The position numbers were made by a program, and so were the translations under genes. Shown here piece after piece: positions 34,809 to 41,011 of a stretch of 41,011 nt of DNA (positions are counted from its first letter, which is position 1; each line of letters begins with the position of its first letter). Location of the stretch: positions 1 to 41,011 of IMG/VR virus record IMGVR_UViG_3300001748_000007; one strand, written 5' to 3'. The notes under the pieces were generated by a model. That model ran no database searches. It was given only the letters and a program-made list of their open reading frames with translations, and had not been told where the DNA came from. The stretch comes from a virus.

Positions 34809-35786
34809 TTAGTCTTGTTGACCTACCCCGCCAAGAAAACTTCTTCCTTGTGTCAAATCACCAACGTCAGTCGCATTGGCATCGGTTGCAAATGGAAACT
34901 TGTCGATTACGGTTTGTCTTGGAGCAGCACCACCAGAAGTGTATCCATTGTCGGATGAGGATTGACCTGTCAAATAATTTCCTGCTATTGTTATATCACC
35001 AACATCAGTCGCATTGGCATCGGTTGCAAATGGAAACTTGTCGATTGTGTTGACATTTGGTGGTGTAGCACCGCCAGAAGTGTATCCATTGTCGGATGAA
35101 GATTGACCTGCCGGAGCACTTCTTGCTTGTGTCAAATCACCGACATCTGTCGCATTGGCATCTGATGCAAAAGGAAACTTGTCGATTGTGGTGGTAAGTG
35201 ATGGTGATCTACCGCCAGAAGTGTATCCATTGTCGGATGAAGATTGACCTGTCGCAGAATATCTTGCTTGTGATAAATCACCAACATCAGTCGCGTTGGC
35301 ATCAGACGCAAATGGAAACTTGTCGATTGTGTTGACTGCTGGTGGTGCAAAACCGCCAGAACTGTATCCATTGTCGTATGAAGATTGACCTGCCGAACCA
35401 AATCTTGCTTGTGTTAAATCGCCAACATCTGTCGCATTGGCATCTGTTGCAAAAGGAAACTTGTCGATTGTGTTGCGACCTGAGAAAGGTGCATAACCGC
35501 CAGAAGTGTATCCATTGTCGGATGAGGATTGACCTGCTGGGCGCGTTCTTGCTTGTGTCAAATCACCAACGTCAGTCGCATTGGCATCTGATGCAAATGG
35601 AAACTTGTCGATTACGTTGGATGTTGGTGGTGCAGAACCGCCAGAAGTGTATCCCGACACAGTTCCTGACATAGGAGGAGGATCTAACAAATGAATGAAC
35701 CCTGTGTCGGTTTCCATAGTGACACTAACAAAGTTTCCTTCTTTGTCGTCGTTTACTGCATCTGTACCATTTATTTTATATGCCAT
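34809..35786 (-). CDS. Six-bladed kelch-like propeller protein 5 (putative adhesin)
   Basis: This 325-residue paralogue has a class B N-terminal module (MAYKINGTDAVNDDKEGN...), a DPPPMSG linker and six blades. Loops after TQAR-type motifs are TRPA, FGSA, YSAT, SAPA, NYLT and an expanded SFLGGV. One blade has DITIAGN in place of DLTQARN. The blade beginning GYSSGGFAPPAVNTIDK is the same as one in gene 1. It ends CAACAAGACTAA, like gene 1, marking the last gene of its array. Confidence 0.85.
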   Translation of the reverse strand: MAYKINGTDAVNDDKEGNFVSVTMETDTGFIHLLDPPPMSGTVSGYTSGGSAPPTSNVIDKFPFASDANATDVGDLTQARTRPAGQSSSDNGYTSGGYAPFSGRNTIDKFPFATDANATDVGDLTQARFGSAGQSSYDNGYSSGGFAPPAVNTIDKFPFASDANATDVGDLSQARYSATGQSSSDNGYTSGGRSPSLTTTIDKFPFASDANATDVGDLTQARSAPAGQSSSDNGYTSGGATPPNVNTIDKFPFATDANATDVGDITIAGNYLTGQSSSDNGYTSGGAAPRQTVIDKFPFATDANATDVGDLTQGRSFLGGVGQQD

Positions 35787-35791
35787 ATCTC

Positions 35792-36760
35792 TTAATCCTG
35801 TTGACCTGCCGGACCACTTCTTGCTTGTGTTAAATCACCGACATCGGTTGCATTAGCATCGGTTGCGAAAGGAAACTTGTCGATTGTGGTGACATTTGGT
35901 GGTGCATTACCGCCAGAAGCATACCCATCTGTCGATGAAGATTGCCCTGCCGTAGCACTTCTTACTTGTGTCAAATCACCAACGTCAGTCGCATTGGCAT
36001 CTGATGCAAATGGAAACTTGTCGATTGTGGTGACTCGTGGTGGTGCAAAACCGCCAGAAGCATACCCATCTGTCGATGAAGATTGACCACCTGAGAGACT
36101 ACTTCTTGCTTGTGTCAAATCACCAACATCAGTCGCATTGGCATCGGTTGCAAATGGAAACTTGTCGATTACGTTGCTTTGTGGTGGTCGAAATCCGCCA
36201 GAAGCGTACCCATTTTCGGATGAAGATTGACCTGCAGGTGATAGTCTTGTTTGTGTTAAATCACCGACATCAGTCGCATTGGCATCTGTTGCAAAAGGAA
36301 ACTTGTCGATTGTGTTTAGTGTTGGTGGTGCATAACCACCAGAACTGTATCCATTTTCGGATGAAGATTGTCCTGCCGCACCATATCTTCCTTGTGTTAA
36401 ATCACCAACATCAGTCGCATTAGCATCAGTTGCGAAAGGAAACTTGTCGATTGTGGTGACAAATGGTGGACGTCCACCAGAAGCGTATCCATTGTCGGAT
36501 GAGGACTGACCTGCCGGAATATATCTTCCTTGTGTTAAATCACCAACATCAGTCGCATTAGCATCTGTTGCAAAAGGAAACTTGTCGATTGTGTTGACAC
36601 CCGAAAATGTTCCGCCAGAATTATACCCCGACACAGTGCCTGACATAGGAGGAGGAACAAGCACCTCCAACGGATTTCCTGCCGCAATAGTAATCGTATC
36701 TTGACCGACAAGTTCTCTACTGTCCGATACTACATTAGTACCACCAACTTTAATTGCCAT
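35792..36760 (-). CDS. Six-bladed kelch-like propeller protein 6 (putative adhesin)
   Basis: This 322-residue paralogue has a class B N-terminus (MAIKVGGTNVVSDSRELVG...), a VPPPMSG linker and six blades. Loops read YIPA, YGAA, LSPA, SSLSG, SATA and SGPA. Its ATG at 36760 overlaps the end of the long S74 fibre gene by 11 bases, so the array is coupled to fibre translation. The same 5-base junction (GAGAT) joins it to gene 5. Confidence 0.85.
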   Translation of the reverse strand: MAIKVGGTNVVSDSRELVGQDTITIAAGNPLEVLVPPPMSGTVSGYNSGGTFSGVNTIDKFPFATDANATDVGDLTQGRYIPAGQSSSDNGYASGGRPPFVTTIDKFPFATDANATDVGDLTQGRYGAAGQSSSENGYSSGGYAPPTLNTIDKFPFATDANATDVGDLTQTRLSPAGQSSSENGYASGGFRPPQSNVIDKFPFATDANATDVGDLTQARSSLSGGQSSSTDGYASGGFAPPRVTTIDKFPFASDANATDVGDLTQVRSATAGQSSSTDGYASGGNAPPNVTTIDKFPFATDANATDVGDLTQARSGPAGQQD

Positions 36761-37034
36761 TCATCACTTCCTTTTCAAGTGCGTCCAAACGAGTTTGTAG
36801 TTCTTTGTTGCTCTCAATCAAAAATGCAATCAGTCCTAAGTAGTTCACAGTTTTGTCGCCTGAGTTGCTTTCTTTAACCAACTCAGGAAGTACTTGTTCA
36901 AGTTCTTGTGCAATAACACCAAAGGTATTCTTACCAGTTTCTTTCCAAGTGAATGAACGTCCTTGTAATTGACTTACTACATCAGATGCATTTTCGATAG
37001 ACTCAATGTTCTCTTTGTACTTCTCATCAGACAA
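36750..37034 (-). other. Peptidase_S74 domain region of the fibre gene
   Basis: This is the coding segment for the C-terminal autocleaved chaperone. It has SDEKYKEN, then FTWKETGKNTFGVIAQELEQ and a terminal coiled coil (FLIESNKELQTRLDALEKEV), the normal order for this domain. The propeller array starts inside its last codons. Confidence 0.85.
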
Positions 37035-40000
37035 AGAGTTGAAGTCTGTAGCATTTAGTGTACCAGAAGATGGGTTGAAATACAACTTTGATGCGTTAAT
37101 AAATGCGTTGTCTTGTGTGCCTGATGTTTCTGCTGTGAAGATCACATTGTAATCTACATCATCAGATTTGCTTTCAACGGTAGCACCTGCTGATACAGTA
37201 GACCAAGTGAATGTACCGTCTCCATCGGATTCAAGGTATTGACCTGCTGAACCATTGCCAGAAACATTTAGTTCTGCCGCACCGACTGAGTTATCAGTGA
37301 TGGTTGCCGCATTGACTGTTGACAGTGTAGCAAGTGAACCTAATCCAAGATTTGAACGAGCAGTCGATGCATTGTCGAATGTATTATCACAAGTACGACT
37401 ATCACTGAGTCGAGCATCGTTACCTTGACAAGCAGTGCCTGAACTAGTTCCATAGTCAACTGACAATGTATGAGCAATCCCTTCACCCGAAGTTGCCCCC
37501 GATGAAGTTAAACCAGTTCCACCAGTAATCGTTGCAACATAGTTACCAGTGGTATGTGTACCAAGCGTTACTGAGTTGTTTTGCTGAGTTACTGCGATAG
37601 ATACTGAGTTGGATGAGAAGGCAGTTGCGCCACCTGCAACAGCACCAGTAATCGCAACGGTAGCAGTTGCACCTAACTTTTGACCAAGGTTAGTCGCAAC
37701 AGTAGTTGCAAAGTTAGCATCATCGCCAAGTGCCGCAGCAAGTTCGTTCAGCGTATCCAATGCGGCAGGGGCAGAGTCTACAATACCTGCGACTGCGTTA
37801 TCAACATAAGTCTTATTTGCCGCATCTGTACCAGATGATACTGTGTCTACGCCTTGAATACGACCAGTACCACCCAATACGATGTCGCCACCAGAGACTG
37901 TGAGATCGCCTGTGAGTGTTACATCATTTGGAAGTCCAATCGTGACTGTTGCGTTTTCTGACCCAGAACCAGAAACTTCGATTTCGTTGGTAGTGCCAGA
38001 AATGCCTGATACATAGTTACCAGTGGTGTCTGTAGCAAGTGCAATTTGATTTGTGGTGTTGAACTGACCAATTGCAATTTCTGAAACTAATTTACGTTTC
38101 TGAGAACCATTGTCAAGATAAACCAGTTCATCTTCAGCACCCACGATGTCAGCAGTACCGTCTGTCAATTCAGACAAATCTACATCGACTGTTATGCTTC
38201 CTGATGAGGTAACAGGACCACCAGATACATCGATTAAATTGCCTGCTGTAAGATTTACTGATGTAACAGTACCAGTTGTGGTTGAGAATCCAGCATCATT
38301 GTTAAATCCAGAGATGTTAATGTTGCCTTTCGTCAACTTCTTTTGCGCGTTTGCGTCATCAACAACAACAAAGAAATCACCATCGCCATCTGAGGTAGAA
38401 GTAGTCAATTCGGATAAATCTACATTAACCGCATCAGCAGTTACATCGATAAGAGTTCCTGCTCCAACATTTACTGTTGTTGTTCCACTTGATGTAACCG
38501 TACCACCACCAGTGAGACCATCCCCCGCGCCTACGGTGTGAGAGGTTACTGTACCAGTTGTAGTAGAGAATCCCGAATCGTTATTAAAGATACTTAATCC
38601 AATCTCACTTGCTGCTTTGCGACGATCAGCACCTGCGTCGAGTACGATGAATTCATCAGTGCCTACCATTGTTTGGGTCATGTCAGTTAATTCAGATAAG
38701 TCAACTGAAATTGTTCCGCTTGAATATGCAATACCAGTTCCACCAGAAAGGTGATCATCTACATCGCTATCTGTATATCCCGCAGGAACATCTTTAAATG
38801 TGAATGTTCCATCACCATCTGATGCCAAATACTGATCCACCGAACCATTACCAGTAACCTTCAGTTCTGCCGCACCAACTACATTTGATGCAATATCTGT
38901 AGAGATTGATACTGCATTGGATGAGAAAGCAGTCGCACTTGCAGTGACATCTCCAGTTAAAGTGACTGTTGCAGTTGCACCCAACTTTTGTCCGATGTTT
39001 GTAGAAACGGTTGTTGCAAAGTTAGCATCATCGCCAAGTGCCGCGGCAAGTTCGTTCAGCGTATCCAATGCGGCAGGAGCAGAATCTACAACACCCGCGA
39101 CTGCATTGTCAACATAAGTCTTGTTTGCGGCATCTGTGCCAGAAGATACTGTATCAATACCTTGAATGCGACCAGTACCACCAAGCGTAATGTCTCCACC
39201 AGAGACTGTGAGATCGCCTGTGAGTGTTACGTCATTCGGCAACCCAATTGTGACTCCCGCAGTTTCGGAACCTGATCCAGAGACCTCGACTTCGTTAGTA
39301 GTGCCAGAGATGGTTGCAATGTAATTACCTGTTGTATCCGTGCCAAGTGCAATTTGATTTGTGGTGTTGAACTGACCAATTGCAATTTCTGAAACTAATT
39401 TGCGTTTCTGAGAACCATTGTCGAGATAGACTAATTCGTCTTCACCACCCACAATAGCATCAGTACCATCTGTCAATTCAGATAAGTCTACATTGACTGT
39501 TATACTGCCTGATGAAGTAATAGGACCACCAGATACATCAATCAGATTACCTGCTGTAAGATTTACTGATGTAACAGTACCAGTTGTAGTAGAGAATCCC
39601 GAATCGTTATTAAAGATACTTAATCCAATCTCGCTTGCTGCTTTTCGTCTATCAGCACCTGCGTCGAGTACGATAAACTCATCAGTACCAACCATAGTGG
39701 CAGTCATGTCTGTCAATTCACTTAAATCGACAGAAAGTGTGTGTGCTATGCCTTCGCCAGAAGTTGCTCCAGTTGATGCAATACCAGTTCCACCAGTAAT
39801 TGTTCCGACATAGTTACCAGTGGTATGTGTACCAAGCGTTACTGAGTTGTTCTGCTGAGTTACTGCAATGGAAACCGCATTAGAAGAAAATGCTGTTGCA
39901 CCACCTGCAACTGCTCCAGTAATCTCCACAGTTGCAGTTGCACCTAAACGAGCATCGGCAAGTGCTTGTGTATTCGCGACAGTCATACGGTTGTCTAATG

Positions 40001-41011
40001 CATCTTGTAAACCATCAACATTAGAGATGACATGATTGTGTGAATCATCTGCAACTGTTGCTATGATTGTAATGTCTTGACTACCATCAAAATCGGCACT
40101 ACCAGATAAATCGCCACCCAAAGCAATCTCACGAGCAGTAGATAATGCTGCAGCAGTGTTCGCTTGACCTTCAATTGTTGCATTGATTGACCCAGTAACA
40201 GTAATATCACCTGTGACAGAAACATCACCACTGAAATCACCATCGTCTGCATACAATTTACGCCAACGAACTGATGTAGTTCCTAAATCTTCCGCGCTAT
40301 CTGTATTAGGGATTAGATCACCAGAAACTAATTGCTCCGATCCTAATGTCCAACGATCATTTCCTTCATCATAAATGAAAGAAACATCTGAGTCCGAACC
40401 ACGGTTGACAATAATTCCTGCGTCTTCGCTTGCAGGCGTTGCTCCATTCAAGTCTGAGTTTAGAGTGATCTTAGTATTAGCAATATTAACTTCTTCAGAG
40501 TTAACGGTTGTGGTTGTTCCTGATACGATAAGATTTCCAGATACAACTACGTTTTCTCCGACACTTAATTGTCCTGCTACAGTGACATCATCCGGTAATC
40601 CAATGGTAACAGAAGCACCTTCTGATCCAGAACCAGAAACTTCAACTTCATTAGCAGTACCAGAGATTGTCGCAACATAGTTACCAGTAGTGTGGGTTCC
40701 GAGGTCAACAGAGTTGTTCTGTTGAGTAACAGCGATTGAAACCGTATTACCAGAAAAGGCAGTCGGACCACCTGCAACATCACCAGTAATCTCCACAGTT
40801 GCAGTTGCACCTAAACGAGCATTGACCAGTGCTTGAGTATTTGCTACAGTCATACGATTATCGAGGCGTGTAACTGTATTTGCTTCGTGGTTGGCAACAA
40901 TAGCACGGATAGCAGTGTTTGTTGAACCAATACTAGTTAATGCATTTGTAATACGAGTGTTTGCAGTGATAATAGAACTATCAACGTTTGCCAAGCGAGT
41001 TACTGTGTTTG
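36750..41011 (-). CDS. Long tail fibre with C-terminal S74 chaperone, 5' end outside window
   Basis: The frame is open to the right edge, so the N-terminus is missing; at least 1,419 residues are present. The body is a Gly/Ser/Thr/Ala/Val-rich beta-repeat protein with recurring units such as VTGDITVTGS, NKTYVDNAVAG, ALDTLNELAAALGDD and GTVTSVNLTAG, typical of phage fibre shafts. The last 94 residues, from LSDEKYKENI to the end, are a peptidase_S74 intramolecular chaperone. These domains trimerise the fibre and then cut themselves off at the Ser of the LSD motif, with a Lys in the dyad. Large segments are duplicated internally. It is probably the main long or side fibre, with the propeller proteins as possible accessory tips. 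Confidence 0.9.
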   Translation of the reverse strand, partial: NTVTRLANVDSSIITANTRITNALTSIGSTNTAIRAIVANHEANTVTRLDNRMTVANTQALVNARLGATATVEITGDVAGGPTAFSGNTVSIAVTQQNNSVDLGTHTTGNYVATISGTANEVEVSGSGSEGASVTIGLPDDVTVAGQLSVGENVVVSGNLIVSGTTTTVNSEEVNIANTKITLNSDLNGATPASEDAGIIVNRGSDSDVSFIYDEGNDRWTLGSEQLVSGDLIPNTDSAEDLGTTSVRWRKLYADDGDFSGDVSVTGDITVTGSINATIEGQANTAAALSTAREIALGGDLSGSADFDGSQDITIIATVADDSHNHVISNVDGLQDALDNRMTVANTQALADARLGATATVEITGAVAGGATAFSSNAVSIAVTQQNNSVTLGTHTTGNYVGTITGGTGIASTGATSGEGIAHTLSVDLSELTDMTATMVGTDEFIVLDAGADRRKAASEIGLSIFNNDSGFSTTTGTVTSVNLTAGNLIDVSGGPITSSGSITVNVDLSELTDGTDAIVGGEDELVYLDNGSQKRKLVSEIAIGQFNTTNQIALGTDTTGNYIATISGTTNEVEVSGSGSETAGVTIGLPNDVTLTGDLTVSGGDITLGGTGRIQGIDTVSSGTDAANKTYVDNAVAGVVDSAPAALDTLNELAAALGDDANFATTVSTNIGQKLGATATVTLTGDVTASATAFSSNAVSISTDIASNVVGAAELKVTGNGSVDQYLASDGDGTFTFKDVPAGYTDSDVDDHLSGGTGIAYSSGTISVDLSELTDMTQTMVGTDEFIVLDAGADRRKAASEIGLSIFNNDSGFSTTTGTVTSHTVGAGDGLTGGGTVTSSGTTTVNVGAGTLIDVTADAVNVDLSELTTSTSDGDGDFFVVVDDANAQKKLTKGNINISGFNNDAGFSTTTGTVTSVNLTAGNLIDVSGGPVTSSGSITVDVDLSELTDGTADIVGAEDELVYLDNGSQKRKLVSEIAIGQFNTTNQIALATDTTGNYVSGISGTTNEIEVSGSGSENATVTIGLPNDVTLTGDLTVSGGDIVLGGTGRIQGVDTVSSGTDAANKTYVDNAVAGIVDSAPAALDTLNELAAALGDDANFATTVATNLGQKLGATATVAITGAVAGGATAFSSNSVSIAVTQQNNSVTLGTHTTGNYVATITGGTGLTSSGATSGEGIAHTLSVDYGTSSGTACQGNDARLSDSRTCDNTFDNASTARSNLGLGSLATLSTVNAATITDNSVGAAELNVSGNGSAGQYLESDGDGTFTWSTVSAGATVESKSDDVDYNVIFTAETSGTQDNAFINASKLYFNPSSGTLNATDFNSLSDEKYKENIESIENASDVVSQLQGRSFTWKETGKNTFGVIAQELEQVLPELVKESNSGDKTVNYLGLIAFLIESNKELQTRLDALEKEVMNGN
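37660..39590 (-). repeat. Internal direct duplication in the long tail fibre
   Basis: About 600 bases (near 37660-38280) recur with high similarity 1,309 bases away (near 38970-39590). They encode the same succession of NKTYVDNAVAG, LNELAAALGDDANFATTV and ELVYLDNGSQKRKLVSEIAI units. Further partial copies lie at 38540-38700 versus 39580-39700, and at 37435-37690 versus 39730-39990. Confidence 0.8.

Larger units (their letters stand above)
34809..36760 (-). repeat. Tandem array of two propeller genes (12 blades)
   Basis: A second array of the same family, separated from the four-gene array by the oxygenase operon. Junction sequence and blade blocks match those of the first array at DNA level. 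Confidence 0.92.

Noticed and set aside
26233-36760. Diversity-generating retroelement acting on the propeller genes
   Set aside because: No reverse transcriptase, template repeat or adenine-biased change is visible in the window; variation looks like whole-blade shuffling. A reverse transcriptase elsewhere in the genome cannot be excluded.
38146-40680. Plus-strand frames with Val/Pro/Ser-rich products opposite the long fibre
   Set aside because: Shadows of the Thr/Gly/Asp-rich fibre repeats on the minus strand.

Overview
The window is a 41 kb piece of a T4-superfamily (contractile-tailed, myovirus morphotype) phage genome. It is close in gene content and order to the marine T4-like phages, meaning cyanophages and pelagiphage-like myoviruses. 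The grounds are the T4 structural series 13-14-15-16-17-18-19-20-(67-like)-21-22-23-3, followed by uvsY-uvsW-55-47-46. Typical marine add-ons are also present: a peptide deformylase, a CobS-like AAA+ ATPase with a VWA partner, several 2OG-Fe(II) oxygenases, and short virion/tail proteins beginning MAIK. No photosynthesis gene, tRNA or integrase is visible, so the host cannot be fixed from this window. Every gene I support lies on the minus strand, so transcription runs from high to low coordinates. Both window ends cut through a gene.

In transcription order the layout is as follows. (1) 41011-36750 is the 3' part of a very long, repetitive tail fibre ending in an S74 intramolecular chaperone. 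(2) 36760-34809 holds two tandem six-bladed kelch-like propeller proteins. (3) 34748-30173 is a translationally coupled operon. It contains three 2OG-Fe(II) oxygenase genes (four catalytic domains), a coiled-coil protein, an unknown 111-residue protein, a SAM methyltransferase and a 42-residue ORF. (4) 30171-26233 holds four more propeller paralogues. (5) 26183-12487 is the neck, tail, packaging and head module, driven by T4-type late promoters (TATAAATA, with CATAAATA and CTAAATAG variants). (6) 12448-4099 is the early/middle replication-recombination block: uvsY, uvsW, an unknown gene, the late sigma factor gp55, gp47, gp46, peptide deformylase, a small acidic protein, a kinase-nucleotidyltransferase fusion and a DNA methyltransferase. 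It is headed by a near-consensus sigma70 promoter buried in the 3' end of the last late gene. (7) 3990-581 is a second sigma70-type promoter driving the VWA/metalloprotease-like gene and its MoxR/CobS-like ATPase, followed by an unknown gene running off the left end.

The most unusual part is the adhesin region. Six paralogous genes each encode exactly six near-identical kelch-like blades (36 blades in total). The framework is almost invariant, and variation is confined to two short islands per blade. On a standard propeller topology both islands fall on the same face, as expected for a receptor-binding surface. Blades are shared as a mosaic between genes, and the genes have two classes of N-terminal module. 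The oxygenase/methyltransferase operon sits exactly between the two arrays. This raises the possibility, not shown here, that the phage hydroxylates its own proline-rich propeller linkers or loops.

The core genes work together in the usual T4 way. gp55, made from the early block, would direct host RNA polymerase to the late promoters mapped here. UvsY, UvsW and gp46/47 run recombination-dependent replication. gp16/gp17 package DNA into heads built from gp20, gp67-like, gp21, gp22 and gp23. gp13, 14, 15, 3, 18 and 19 make the neck and tail. All functions are assigned by reading motifs and gene order; no database search was run.
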